DNA of 64,000 nt from Talpa occidentalis (Eukaryota; Chordata; Mammalia; Eulipotyphla; Talpidae): the NCBI RefSeq assembly GCF_014898055.3, contig NW_023602073.1, positions 86,346,678 to 86,410,677 of the forward strand. Reading direction: 5' to 3'. The notes beneath the pieces are model-generated. The model was not told the origin of the DNA and made no database searches. It saw only the letters and a list, made by a program, of their open reading frames with translations. This document shows positions 29,601 through 44,600 of the stretch, piece after piece (positions within the stretch are counted from its first letter, which is position 1; every line of letters starts with the position of its first letter). Made by a program: the position numbers and the translations under genes.

Positions 29601-32600
29601 TAAAACGATTTGCTTCTACAGCATACATTTTACCAGTAATTATTGTATGTTCAATCCAATGATATATAATGCTGTTACATGGGTTCTGAAGGCTATAATT
29701 TCACTAGATTCAAAGGGTAAAAATGAGTATCTTAAAAATACTCAAAATTAAACAACTAGATGTCAGCACAAAAAAATAAAGATTACAATAAGTGAAAAAA
29801 AATCTGTGTGGACAAAAAAAAATCATATATGGTAGAATTTAGAGGCAAAAAATAAATAAAACAGCAACTAGGCATCCTACCAAACCCCAAGCTCAGATGG
29901 AAAATTCTAACTCTATAATAAATAACTTTTACTGCTGACAGGACATCTCATCTCTGGAGGGAAATTAGTTACATTTTTAACTGCAACCAAGTATATTTAT
30001 TTTCAAGAGCACATTGACTTTTTCTCCCAGTACTTGAAGTTAATTCTCATTTGAAGTTCTTCCCTAACTCTGCTTGCTACTTAAATGCCATACATCTTAA
30101 TATTTTCTCCCCTTATAGGAATATAAACAAACTGTTTCTTTGATTTGGTTTAGTTTGGTTGTTGTTGTTTTTTTACTTTTTGATTTTGTTTTGAGAGCTG
30201 ACATCCCAGCAACTGTCTCTAAGTTGTAAATGCAGCAAGTTTCTTTCACCAGATATACACCCTTTTATCATTTGTGCCTCCTTCTCCTACATTTCCCAAC
30301 TTGCAGTCAGGTGCAGCTCCTGTGGAATAATTATACCCGAGAACAAATTTGAATTTAAATGAGCTAAAACTGCACTGATGGCATTCCAAGAAAGTGTATG
30401 GCAGAGTTAGCTAGAATGTGGGAATTATCTTCCAAGCCAATACTGGCATAATTTACAAACAATAATTTTAGCTTCTAGTTTTGCCAATCATTGTGCTTCT
30501 CAATCTGTTTTTCTCCCTGCTTTCTATAGCACTGAAATTATAACATTGTTTATTTCCATGACAACAGACAGCAATCTCATAAACACTCATAAATACAGGC
30601 TAATTATCCCACTGTGAGAAAATGATGGGAAAAGAATTGTGGTTGAAGCAAAATACATTCACAAAGACATTTCTGAGCTACAGAGAAAAAGAACCCGATC
30701 ACTAGATGCATCCTCCTGGATTTTAATCAACTATATTAATACTCTCCAGACCTATAAATCTAAAACAATAAAGAACTTTGCAAGGTTTATCAATGTCCTG
30801 AAAAGAATATGCAAAAGGCTTTTTAAGATACAAATAAGATATTAAACTAAAATTCATTCCTGACTTCTTATTAATGGCATGACAACACTAGTCTAAGTGA
30901 ACACTAAGTTCTCAATTACAGAGAAAAAGTACTGAAAAGTTATAATTTCTGCCTGTGGAACATAAAAGCAGGCAGAATTATTTGCAGGCACTGGCATTGC
31001 AACATTCCATGTTAGTGACAAAGAAATATGGAATCCAAAGGAAAAACAAAGACACCTCAATCCAGAAGCCAATTATGTGAACTTCTTAAATGTCAGTCAG
31101 TTTAATAAGAATATTCCTAAAGTCCATAATATTGTCAACACACTGACAAGCTTTTTTCCTAAAAAAAAAACCAAAAAAAACAGGAGGGTCGACTATGCTA
31201 TTACATTATACCTAAAAATGATGTACTCATGATAAGGAAATTTTATCAGACCTATAACCCTTGAAGTTTTTAAAATTGAATCTTGATTGTCCCAAATATT
31301 ACATTACCAAAAAAAAAGAAAGCAACTGAATTGCACCTTGTGGTATCACTGGCAGGTGGCAGGTTGCCAAGTGGCCAAGTTAATCCTGAGACTAGATGTA
31401 CAACCAGCCAACCAGGCCACCAACAGGCTATGTCCATTCCTGGGGTCCTGGGGCCTTCAACAGCAAAATAACTAAACTGAACCTCAACCTGGCCTGACAC
31501 ATAAAATTGCCCAGAAATTCAAAGATCAAGCCATGCTCAACTCAATTAAATTGGAATACCTGGGAATATGCCTAAACACTGGTGCTTTCTAGAAATACAT
31601 TACATCTCTTCTGTGATTTTAATTCCTCTAAAGTTCTTTAATTCTTGGGCCTTTCTTTGCCCTTCTTTTCTGCACTTCCTTCCACATAAGGAGAGACATT
31701 TTTTGGGAGATGTGCTTGGTCAGTGTAGGAAGGAACCCTCACACTTGCTATCATTTGGACATAGTGCTCCTTCAAATGAAGACAATGAAGAAAACAAAGC
31801 TGGTCATAATCATGGAACTTAGCATGCCCTGTAAAAGAAGCTGATGTTTTATACATTTTATGGGTCAATGGCCATGCACAGTAAATCACCCTTTAGGTAA
31901 AAGAATGTAAAGGTAGGTAAAAGTCAGCTCAAGGCTGACTCTCAAAGAACTGAGAAGATGTAAACTCACCACATCCTTTCCATCCCAAAACCCATGTGAA
32001 TATTAACTGTTCTCTTTCCTCCATGCTTCCTCAAAAGGAACTGGCTCTCAACACATGCTCCTTCCTCAAGAGCTAATCACATTTTCCTGTGAATCAGGTT
32101 CAATCCAACTGTCCCCTAGCTGAAACTAATGTTAAAAAGTGAAATCACAAGTGGTTAAGCACCGCACCATGAAGCAATCCACAGCCTCTACAGCACAAGT
32201 TCGATCCCCAGCCGGCCAGGGAGCAGCCCACATGGCACAGCAGACCTCTCCTGTCTCGCCCCCTGCTCCCCTCAGCAGTGTTTTTGGTCCATCTGCCTGT
32301 TCTGTTCCCCACTCTGTCCCTGGTGGATCCTCCCATCCCCCGCATCTCCATCCTATACCCCAGCACTTGTATGCATAAATAAATAAATCTTTTTTTAAAG
32401 ATTTATTTTTATTTATGTAAGAACTGGGGTACAGGCCAGATGCGCGGGAGGGTGTGAGGGTTCACCATAGACAGAGTAGGGAACAGAACAGGCAGATTGA
32501 CGAAATACACTGCTGAGGGGAGCAGCGGGGGAGATAGGAGAAGTGTGCATGCCATGTGGGATTCTCACCGCCCAGTGGGGATCGAACCCACGCTGTAGAG

Positions 32601-35600
32601 GCTGGGGACAGCTTCACAATGCAGAGCTCAACAGCCTGCGCCACCAGGGAGGCCCAATAAATAAATCTTTTAAAAAAAAAAGTGAAATCATTCTCAGACC
32701 CTCGAGCACACACACACACAAATCATCTAAGCTTTTCTTTCTGTTCCAAGACTTACAAATGTATGTTTTATAGTGTTTGGTTTGTTCAAACTTTTTGTCT
32801 AAGTAACATTGTCTTCAATAATATTTACCCTCATTGTACTTGTTTTCTGCTGCACTGGAATATATGTCTGTGTTTTGTATGTTACTTTTATCTCTGAGAA
32901 CAGAATTTCTGGCAATCATTTCAAACAAATCATCTTCTATAATGATGGTAATGCTTTCATCTGATTCCTTTTATTTCCTCCTCAATAATTTTCCCATCTA
33001 CACTATTCTCCCCGGTAGAGTACTGATATAGCTTTAAGGAATAAAAATGCTTTTGTTAAATAAATATACATACAAAAAATTAAACATGCAAAAATTCATT
33101 AGTTTTTAAATTTGGTCCTCAACAATTATGTTCTGATTATAAAAATATTCACATATAGTCAAATGGCAGTTTTCATACTCTGTGTGACATTATAACAGTA
33201 ATATGTCATTATATATTTGTCTTCCCCCCCCCGCCCACAGAATGTAAAACACTAAGAGAGAAACCCTAATGAAACTTTAGACTTTGGGTTAGTAAGAGCA
33301 GTCAATGTAGATACATCTTTACAAAAAAAAATACATGATTCTGGAGAATTATATTGCTTTTGGGGAGGCTTACTTCTTAGAGTTTAAGAGTTTTATGGAA
33401 AATCTGTTTCTACCTCTCACTATGATTGTAAACATAAAAGTGCTCTTTAAAGGTACTGAAAAAATATTTGAAATAAAATATTAAGAAATTTTTAAAAAGG
33501 CATTTTTCTCATGCCTGCTTTCACAAATCTCTGTGCTGCCACTGTGGGAAGGAACTTAGACAGGTGCATTTCTCATGATCTGACCATCCACAAGGGGTTG
33601 ATTTCTACTTTTTTCCACATAGGAAGCCAAAGAGCTAATGCCTCATTTAAGTAACTTTCCTACATTTCCTTAGCCCTTTTCCATTTGCTCTCTGAAAAGC
33701 AAATCGTCATCCAATTCAAATATAATTATAACACAAATTAGCCAAAAATGATAACTGAAAAATTAATCATAATGAAATGAAACTGCATTTCATCTTATAG
33801 ATTGTTCCAGCCAGCTTTCATTGAGTTTCACATACCACTTTCAAAAATAGAAGTTAAATTGAAAATGTAATGTAAACCCTCTTCTAAGTCAATTTGTCTT
33901 TTCCGTTAGAGCTCAAGTCAAAAGCCATCCAACTTTCCACAACAGAATACAGAAGACCTGCTTCTGGCTAACATTCATGTGGAAACATACTTGATTTACA
34001 ACCAATGAATTAGAGTCATCATTCCAAAGGACAAAGTTCACTATTGATAAGTTAACCTAGTTACTTTAAGCAATACATAGTTCTTAAAAAGCTATTAACA
34101 ATTATCCTTTAACTTCAAAGCCTGAGACTTCTTCCATAATGGTTGCCTCTGAATTCTGAGTTATTTTTTTTCTGATGAGCTATTAATTTGCAGAAAAGTA
34201 ATCATGAATTAATGTTTGGTGATTGTACCAGCATTCCTTAGAAATGTCAGAGTTGTTACAACCAGAATGTATGATTTATCAAATTATAAGACAGCAGTAA
34301 ATACAAGGAAACACAGAGGCCTTGTTTAGTCCATCTTGGAGAGGCCCCATGTTACTCAACATCATGCAAAAGAATTTCTGTGATGTGCTAAAAACTCATT
34401 GTAACAAAATGTCAACTGAGTTAGTTTGGTTTGATGTACAGGAAACCATTCATGTCTAGGACATTGAGAGGTTGCTACAGTAACGGAAACAAAGGAAATT
34501 CTAAAAGGTTCTAACATGTCACCTTTTCCACTGTCAAAAAACAACATTCAGCATAAAAAGAGCCAGATTATTCCTGAGCTGACGTTTTCATTCACTTGTG
34601 GTAAATGTGAACAAAACCAGGCAGTATTCATTTTAAGATTTATAAAAGCTGGTTTCACTCTCTAAACACTCAGTGACAAAGTTTCTACCACGACTTAAAA
34701 GGTGTCTATAGGTCCAGCAATGTCTAGCTTCTCTAATAATAACAATGACAAGGGGGAGTGGACAACGTAAATCAAACCTAGTGGTTTGTGCTCAGACTCC
34801 TCTGAAGTTTGAATCTGAAATAGTAATAAACTCGGCCTTTGTGATTCTATTTCATATAGTACTACAGCCAACCATGAACTTTCCCCCATGCCAATGCTAG
34901 TAAATCTCTCTTCCAGGGAAGGGGGAGTTTTCTGATCATTGGCTGGATTTCAAAAAAACACTAGGAAACAGATTCAAGTTAGGGATAGTTGTAGACTACA
35001 CTAAATATTTTTTTAGTTCTTTTTTGAATTGAATAGAATGTACTTCAGGCAATCTATAAAATTTTCAACCTACAGAATGTTCTTGCCTGCTGACTCCATG
35101 CCTCTGGATGGAAGAAACATTCCTTCGAGGTCTGCTCTTACCACCTCCTCTCCCAAGAGAAAAATAAATTAGAAAAACAGCAGCCCTCAAAAGCAGTTGC
35201 CTGGCTCTGTTTCTGGGCTTTCCATTCCCTGCATTTACCATCATATCCTATTCCTGTATATGGTATGTGGATTTGGCCGAGTTAATATAATAAAATGAAA
35301 TGGAATAACCAGGGGCAAAAATCTTCTATTATTTTAATTTAGTCACAACTATGCTTTCACATATTTGTCAAGTTTACCACACATAATGCAATGGGATAGA
35401 TATGTTAATAAAATCAGACTGGCAGTATTTTATATAATCCTTCACTGAAATAAGAGCTGTGGTGTAAATGGGGAAAAATTTATGATTACAATTTTGTTAT
35501 GAATTCATTATATTTTAAAAGCAAACTTGTAAATCATCTAGATTTTCTCCTTTTTAGGAAATGGGAAACAGTAATTTTTAAAGGTCATTTTACTACCCAT

Positions 35601-38600
35601 ATATCTCCCTTAAAGATAATTTTTGATCAAATACATATGTGTGCAGAATCACACACGCATAACAATTGGTAGATTTTCTACACCACTTGTGCAAAGCTCT
35701 ATAATTATAAATAATTTAGCTATACGCCTAACCTAGAAAATCAGTCTAGTAGAATATGCTTACTATAAAGTGAAAATGTGTATTTTATTTTATAAAGATT
35801 GTTCATATTATTTTTTTAATGTCAATTTTTAAAACCAAAAATATTTGACTGCATATGAATATATTTTTTAAAGTAAGGAAATTCAGATGGTTAAAGATAC
35901 AAGCAGAAGTAAATCTATTAATTATTTCTTAGCTACTCCTTATAAGGGAGAATTTTTCCCAAATATAAATAACCTACCACTATTCTATAAAAATTAAAGT
36001 CAAATGTTTATTCTTTTAAACATTATGTGAACAATCTATGTCAAAAGCTTATCAAAAGCACATAAAAAGAACTTCCAAGAGTCAAAAAAAGGACAAATAT
36101 TTCAGAAATTTACTCTAATACAAAGATTGCATGTTTTTATTGTTTGGATTATATTTTCATATTTAAGGCAATTTCTATCTTTAACTTGTTATTTTCAAAA
36201 ATTTAGTGTAAATTCTAAAGTTATTGTTTACTCTTCTTGAATATGTAAAGTACATATAGAGTTTCTCTTACAATCTCCCACTTGACCTCCATAGTAAATA
36301 TGGGAGAGAGAGGTGACACGAATGTTCATTTTCTCTTCATAGATGGGTAAACAGAGGCTCAAGAGGGTTACTGCATTATTTCAAGTTTACATGACTTAGC
36401 AGTCAAACCAGGATTTGTCTGGTAATCAACATTCTACACACTGGTTTTTAATCTTTCATTTAATACATCTTCTAAAAATAGTTTTCATGGACATTATAAC
36501 TAAACCCTTGATCACTATTATTTTGAATAGAATATTTTTTGCCTAGCTGTTTTTAATTCTTAAGTATCAAAGTTTCATTCATAATTGACTATTTATTATA
36601 GCCCTTGTCCTTCCCAAAAACATCTGAATCCTCGAAAGTCCAGGATCCACAAAATTTGATGGATATTTTGCCTAGTAGCACTATGATTTCCCATCACAAA
36701 AGATAAATCAGCATCCTTTTCTTCCTATAATCATTTTAAGTAAGTCATTATAAAAGACAATGATAAAGACAAGGAAAGCTATTGTTTCATTTCCCAGTTA
36801 GAACCCCCAACTAGAAAACTGAGTCAAAATCATTTAAACCATTTGCTAATATTGCTTCTTAACATTATAATCTATTCTTAGTGTGGTAAAATTAAACCTA
36901 TATTTTCTCTCTTTACATGATTTACTTTGTGGTTGTAGTGAGTAAAATCTCACGTGCCCTATATTTCAAAGGATTCTAAGAAATATGAAGTCTTCTGATT
37001 ATTAACTCCAGAGAACCAAGAAAACAATTCCAATCTTATTGATGGTTCTTTATAAACACTGCATTAACTTCCAACATAGAACTGAATTTTAGAGGCTATT
37101 TATAAAACAAACAGAAACTTGCATTATCATATCTGTCAAGCCGTTATGAATTGTTTTTATGCACAGTAAACAAAAAAGAACTGTAAAAGTCAGAGAAGGA
37201 TTCCTAGCTGCTCCTGAGTGAGGGAAGTAGCTATGTTACCTTGGGCAATCCAAGCCCTGTTCATCCATCAACTTCCCCCAGTTCCTTCCCAATCTGAGTG
37301 GCACATACCTATGCTGCATTTAAACAGCCATGCTAGTAAAGACACATTTTTATGGCCTTCCTCATTTAGTTCCCAATACACTTCTTTCCAATCATATTTA
37401 ATTTTTTCATTTTCTCCCATTTTCCATCTCTGATTTAGAGGTAGTTTTATGATTATTTATTTTTCAACACAAATTTCTTTTAAAAGAAAGGATGACACAT
37501 TTCTAGGTTTCATTCTCTGAAAATATTTTAAACCTTCTAAATGACATCATAAACAAGCACAGGGATTTCTATAAAGAAAAGGATTTCTATAAAGAATGAC
37601 AGTAATTACCTTCAAGAGTTGTTCCTTCTCCAAAAAGGGCATCTCCAGCTCCAGATGCATATAAGGCTGTCACAGATAAGGCATATTTTGCCCCTTCATC
37701 TAGTCCTCTCAGCACAGTATTGGTTGAATCTCCTCTCACAGTAATCTCTTGCGGTTTACCTCCTGCCACTGGGGTGTATGTGACAAGGTATTGTTTCACT
37801 TTTCCTGGTGCCCCACTCCAAGATAATTTCATTGTTGATGTCGTAGGGTCAGAAACTCTTAAGTCTCTTGGATTCCCTCTAACTTCATTGAAAACAACAA
37901 CAACATCAAAACCCATTATTTAATAAATGACTTACAAGACACTGTAGAACTTTGTATGTGTGTGTGTGTGTGTGTGAGACATCAAATTTATATCATGGGT
38001 GAGACTATGGTAATTGTAATTATTGACAAAGCTAAGCATTTCTGAATCAGGCCCTATATATCAGTAAAGTCAAAGCAAAAAGCATGCAAATGTTTTTCTG
38101 TTATACAGATCAAAATCTTTCATGTTAGAAAAGGTCCCATAAAATAGTTACTAAATTTTCCCTAATCATGAAAAAAAGCACTATAAAATACATATAGATA
38201 GGGACAGGCAGATAGACATTGGTATTATAATATAGATTTTAACTCCTCTAAGAAATCTTCAATAAAAAGAGTTTATTGATAGAATGCTATTAACACCTAA
38301 ACGTAATGGCCAGGAAATATATTGATGTGTAGAAATGTAAATGATAATAATTATGCTGTCCCTTGTAGAAATAAAAAAAAAAGAAGAAGAAGAAATAACC
38401 CAGGTCTAGACTTAGGTAGATCTTCATCCAACTATGCTGTCTGGCATTCCATGACTTCCCTGGTGGAGTAGCCATGTCTCCACTGGGCACACAATAGCAG
38501 TGAGTTTTACTCCAGAAAGTAGAAGGATTAAGAGTTGTTGGGCTTTTATGGCTTCCAGCACAAAAAACCCTAAGTCCCCAATCAGAAAGAACAAAAGGGA

Positions 38601-41600
38601 AGTAGTAACTTCCCAAAGTAAAGATAACAAAGAAAGCAGGCAGAAAGAGAAAAGATAATTCTTAAATATTCTAATATAAATTAAAGGCTACTTAGGGATT
38701 ATAAATCAAACTGCTATGCACCATTGAAACATTATATACTTCACCAGTGGGAAGCAGTGATGTGGATCAAGCTAGAATGGATATTCATTGTAAGTTTAGA
38801 TTAGAATATTCATACTCTATATTTAGACCATATCTTAACATTCAAGTTCTACTGACACGAATGTTTTAATATTTGAGTAAGTCAAGTCTAAAAGGACTAC
38901 AGTCTAAAGTACTCAGATAACTGACACAAGTGTCTCATGGTTTGCAGTATCTGATAGTTGTCCAAAGTTTTGATTGATTTGATTGATTTTGGTTGTTAAC
39001 ATATGGTCAGCATACTTCATCTACCTTCTTCAGTGGCTGCATTTCCAGTCAGCGGAGAGCCAGATCCTGAGAAATATTCGGGAATTACAGATACTTCATA
39101 TTTGGTGTCTGGAGTAAGGTTCTCCAGTGTTCTCCTTCTCTGATTTGCTGGGGTGGTAACTTCTTTGCTTTCTCCACCAGCAACTGGTCGGTATATAATT
39201 CGATACCTTAAAACTCTCCCTGGAGCTTGAGTCCAGGTAATTTTAAAGCTATCTGTAGTCTCATCTGTCACCTTTAGGTTTCGAGGCCCTCCTTTCACTG
39301 AAATTTAAAAATAAATAGATAAATTGATGATCATATATGAAAAATAAAAACCTACCTTTTGATAACTAAAAACATTTCTCCCAACAAGTAATGAGTAGGT
39401 TTTTAACAAACATCTTGGGTGCTAAATTCACTTATCCATATTCATTAGATTCTAAAACAGCAAACAAATATTCTACCAATATCCAGAAACAAAATTAATA
39501 CTGTTAAGTGTTTAATCAAATGAAATATAATAATAGTAAACATTTAAAATCATAAATAACTTTTTAAGTAATAAATTAATATTGATATAAAATACAGGAC
39601 TACAAACAGGTCATTTCTTCAAATATAACTGACCCAGGCATCCACTCTTACTAGATTTTCTCAGAAAAGTAAGAAGGTTCATACCACCAAAGTCTATCAT
39701 ATTTACCCACTTGAATAAGCACTTTTTTTTAACCAATAAGTACTTTTTTTAACCAATGAGTCCCACAACTAATTTTTTATCTATATATAAGATAAAAAGA
39801 TCCAACTTGAAGATTTGACTTGAAGATCCAATATATTGGATCAAACACATTACAGGTACTTAATGGATGTTTATTGGATCTAAAATTTGAGATTAAATTG
39901 CAAAGACCCAATAAGTCACAGTCTTAAATAAAATTTTTATTAAGCCCAATGAGAGCATCATCATTACTAAACATGTTTAAAGTGACTTATTTATTTAAGG
40001 GGTAAATTGTCCATATGGACAACATATTCAGGAAAGATGTTACTGTCTTCTCAATGCACTAAAATGGAAGCGTGGTACAAGCCTGCCTATATCTCACATA
40101 CAATTAGAAGTTGACCTAAATGTCCAGCATAACCACAGATCACTCCAGGGAGAAAGAAATGCTTCCTTCAAGAAAAAGAAGAAATGGCAGTTGGCAGAAT
40201 TATATCCATCCGGGAAAAAAGTAAATTACAAGACAAATGAGGCAGACAAACTGATGGGTCTGAACCTAGCTCTGATAACTCATGTGTAATTTTTAGGTTC
40301 CAGCTACCCAACAGTAAAAATAGATTCCTCATGGAATTATTTAAGTGCTTAAATGACATAATCCATGTAACACAACAACCATAGGATTTGCCTCATGGCA
40401 GGAGCTCAATAATTACTAGTTTAACGAATGAATTGAATCAGAAACTTCTGTTGGCCATTAAATTTATTTGCTGGGCTTCAGGTGGAATTATATCTAAAAG
40501 ATGCACCCAAAAAAAATCAATGTTATTTGAAAAATCTCCAGATTCTCTAGCTTTTTATCATTAAGGTAAGTCAATATGTTCTTTCTCTATGAGCAAATAG
40601 TTCTTTGTCACTATCTTACATTTCTCGTGCATCTGTTTCAGCCTTTTTTCTCAATACCAGTGATAATAAAGAACAACTGACATCTCTTATAATACTATGT
40701 TTATCTTGAAGGGTCTTCTAACCAGGCTCATCATCATTATTCTTTAAATGTCAAATAGTGAAATATATCAAAAAGCATTTAACTCTATCCAGTAAAGAAG
40801 GCACAGCTAAAGAAATATTGCTTAAAATATTTGTTAAAATTTGCACTTCTGAGTTTTTAGCAACTTCAGTGACAATAGCTAGAAGATGGAGCCAACTTGA
40901 ATCCTTAAGCACAGGTGACTGGATAAACACAATATGATATGCATACAATGGAATGTCTTTCAGCCCCAAGAAGAAAGGAAATTCTGACATGTGCTACAAC
41001 GTAATTGAACATTGAGGGCATTATGCTTTGTGAAATAAGACTGACACTAAGATAAATACAGCACGATTGCACTCATATGAGGTACTTAGAGTATTTAAAT
41101 TCTGGGGTGGGCTTCAGGGCCAGGGAAACAAGGAAGATGAGTACAGAGTTTAGTGAGTAGAGTTTCAGTCTGGCAACATGTAAAAAGTTCTGGGTATGGA
41201 TGGATAGTGGTGATGAAAGCATAACAATGCAAATGTAACAAATGCTACCTAAAGGTACACTAAAATGTACATTCAAAATTGGTTAAATGGTGAATTTTGT
41301 TAGGTATGTTTTACCACAATTTTTAAAAAGGATAAAGAATTGGTAATAATGTGTTTGTCATTAGATCCATAAAGACAATTTCAACATGACATTGCTAAAA
41401 CAGGTGACAGCCCTGGACAATCAGTATTTCAAGAGCTGATGCTATAATTATTAACTCTGTCTCCTACTTTTATATTTATCAAAATAAATCTAGAGCTTTT
41501 TCTTAAAATTTTCTTCTCTTTTTAAAAAGACCTATGAATAGCTATATTTTGAAGTCACTAAATCATATAAAGTCCTTCACAATTCTGAACTATAAAGCAG

Positions 41601-44600
41601 ATGGTTATTTCAAACTGTAACTCTATTCTACAACAAACTGTTAGATTTGGGAAAAGAGTAGCAGAAACCCCATCTCACCTTCTGTGGTGGTCTCTTGTCC
41701 AGACAAGGGAATGCTGAGGCCTTCCTCATATTCTGCAGTCACATTGACCAAGTAAAAGGTCTCTGGTTTCAGGTTGCTGAGAACGACACTGGTGCTTGAT
41801 GATGGCTCTATCACTGTGACCTCCGCGTCCCCAGTGGCTTCCTTGTAGGTGATGTGGTATGAAAAAACATTGTCTCCAGCTGGAGACCAGCTGGTTTTGA
41901 AACTGTGAGAAGTCATCTCAGAAAAATTAAGATCTTTTGGAGGTACATAAGCTGTTTCCAAAAAAAAAGTTAAAAATTTTTTAATTGTAGAGCAAAAAAT
42001 GAATGTAATGATTACACTTTTCTAAAATGACTTTTGTCCATTTAGTGAATGGTCACTGAAATCAATCTACTGAGGGCACATTCCACAATGACCATTGGGA
42101 GAGGCTTCCCACAGCCCTACAAGGAGATCCTGATCATTTGTCTTGACCACTCATAATAATCTTACATTGCTTAAATGACTCATTCAATTTGAAACTGAAT
42201 TTTGAACGTCTTAAGATAAAGCAATAATGGAAAGATCCTACCTCTGAAGTTGAATATTGAAAAACAATAACAGCCCTAAAATGAACCACTAAACGTTCCC
42301 ATTCACCCCAGCAATTGGATATTAACATAGGCAGACATTTCAAAGTAATAATTAAGGAATGTTTTTCTTTAAAAAGTATATTTATTAAACTGGATCATAG
42401 AAAGAGATAATGCCTATCCTGAGGAGACAGAGAATCTTATCAGAGAGTTAGGGCAGTGCTGATTCTTAACCATGGTGCCTATGAAGCACAAATGACTGGA
42501 AGTGATAGTTATATCACAGGAACAGTTAAAGAAGACTTGATGAAAAAGAAAGAACTTTAGTTGAACATTGAAAATCAGATTTTGGAGAAATGAAAAAAGG
42601 AGGATAGGGAATTTCAAAAGTGGGGAATGATGCCCAAAAGTGGTCTAATAAGGGAATACATTAAAAGAATATAAAGATCTAGGATGATAGTCTAGTTACC
42701 TTTGATTCAAAGAACCTAGCTCATTATGATGCACTAGGTAGACAATCAATGAGTGTTAAATTGCAGATGACAACTGGATATAACAAAGCTGGTTCCTAGT
42801 CCTGTTTGAGGATCTAAGATCAGAAACATCTCATGATTCATGGTAAAAGATTTTTCACCAATAAACACATGATCCATACCCAGGAGAAAGTCATATGTCA
42901 TAGCTAAATAAGCTAAGTTTAATCATTTTTAATAAAATAGGAAAGTTACTTTTTCACGTATATAAAAAGCACTGAAGGAATATATTATCCACAGTTTTAA
43001 AACCAAAATTGCTTTTACATCAACAGGTAACTTTTGCTGTACAGAGACTACTAACCTTTTTTCTTTATAGCTGCCAATTCTTGCTCAATTCTAAGACAGA
43101 TAGACTGTGTGAGTTCAAAAGATATCCTCTGAAATGCATCAAAATCTTCCACTGTGTACACATGGGTTTCAGCAGGAGGAGAGGCAATAGCTTCTAATTC
43201 TGAGCGAACAGCATCCTTCACACCAACCGCAAAGATTTCAACATCTGAACTCCTTAGTTTTATAGCAGGATCTCTGAAAGCATCTGAAGACTTCCCATCA
43301 GTGATAAGAATCATGACTTTTGGTACGTTGCTTCTTGAACCCTTGCTAGGCACAAATATTTTCTCTCTGACATAAGTCATTGCTTTCCCAGTATTTGTAG
43401 ATCCTCCTCTGTAGGGAAAGGTGTTTATTGCTTCAATTATATCTTCAACTTTGGTAAATTTTTTCAAAGTGAACTCAGTATGAGGATCCCGGCTATACTG
43501 GACAAGACTTATCTGTACCCTATTTGGTGAAATCTCAAAACTTTTTGCAAGAACTTCCAAAAAGGCTCTAACTTTAACAAAGTTTGCAATTCCAATGCTA
43601 TAGGAACCATCAACCAAAAACACAATATCCGCTTTTATGTCCACACCACGTGAGCATTCTGTAAAAAGAAAGAAAACCCATTAAAGGTCAACAAATATGA
43701 ATTAAATATGAAAATATAGATATCTTGGTAAGTGTGCTTCTTTAAAAGAAAATCATTGCAAATATTTTGTTGAGAACTAAATATTTTAGACAGTAAGGCA
43801 TACTGTCAATTGCATAGTTGTATTTTCCAAACCCAGTGATATATCTTTAACTTACCCACTTGAACTCTCATTGGCTGTGTCTTCTCCATTATTGAAACTG
43901 GTTCACTGGATGTCAGTCCCTTCATGGAAGAAACACTGATCTGATATTCCGTGTCTGCTGACAGGTCGCGAACAGTGAGCCTGGTGGTGTGAGGCCCTAC
44001 ACTCAGAGCATGCTGCCTACTTCCTGCAGTCATTGGTGTAAGGAGAATTTTATAGCCAGTGACTGGGCTGGGAGATGGATTCCAACTTAGCTTAATGTAT
44101 TTTGACGAGACTTCCATGGCAACCAAACTTGAAGGAGGTTCAATGACTGAAAAGTAACAAGCAGAACAGTGATTAAAAATAATGAGATACAACTTTATTA
44201 ATTAGGTCTTCAGGTATGGATCTTCAAATCTCCTTATTCAAAGTAATCATGAAAGCATCAGGAGGATTTGTCCAATCCCATCCCCCCCCCAATTTTACCT
44301 ATCCCATCAAACTAAGAGACTCAGTACCTGATTTTTAGTTAGTGAGCTAAAAAGTTTAAGGAAAAATAAAGTACTGAAAAGAAATTGATAGGACTCCCGA
44401 TGCCTAATTTTTCTTTGGGACCAAGATTCCCATCTGGATTAGGAATTTTATTCATTGCCTTTATTCTCAGGTATTGCCTTTGTACCAAACTAGGTAACTT
44501 GATACACATTTCTTAAATCAATAACTTATAAATTGTTTTAAAGGTATTTCTCATTAACAATAATGTCAGACAAAATTATAATCTTTAAACAATATTAATA

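Larger units (their letters stand above)
28759..37609 (-). other. Intron 12/13, the longest in the window
   Basis: 8.85 kb. It holds a nested SINE pair (32149-32679) and an MIR (36290-36460). Most of the remainder is AT-rich with no recognised repeat or coding similarity. Confidence 0.75.
39298..41678 (-). other. Intron 10/11
   Basis: 2.4 kb. It holds an MIR (40240-40440) and an L1 3' end (40840-41330). Near 39720-39765 the sequence ACTTTTTTTTAACCAATAAG is repeated imperfectly. The rest is unrecognised. Confidence 0.7.

Noticed and set aside
31270..31500. Open frames on both strands near 31.4 kb with balanced composition
   Set aside because: No recognised domain, no splice context and no homology I know. 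Overlap of frames on both strands suggests chance.
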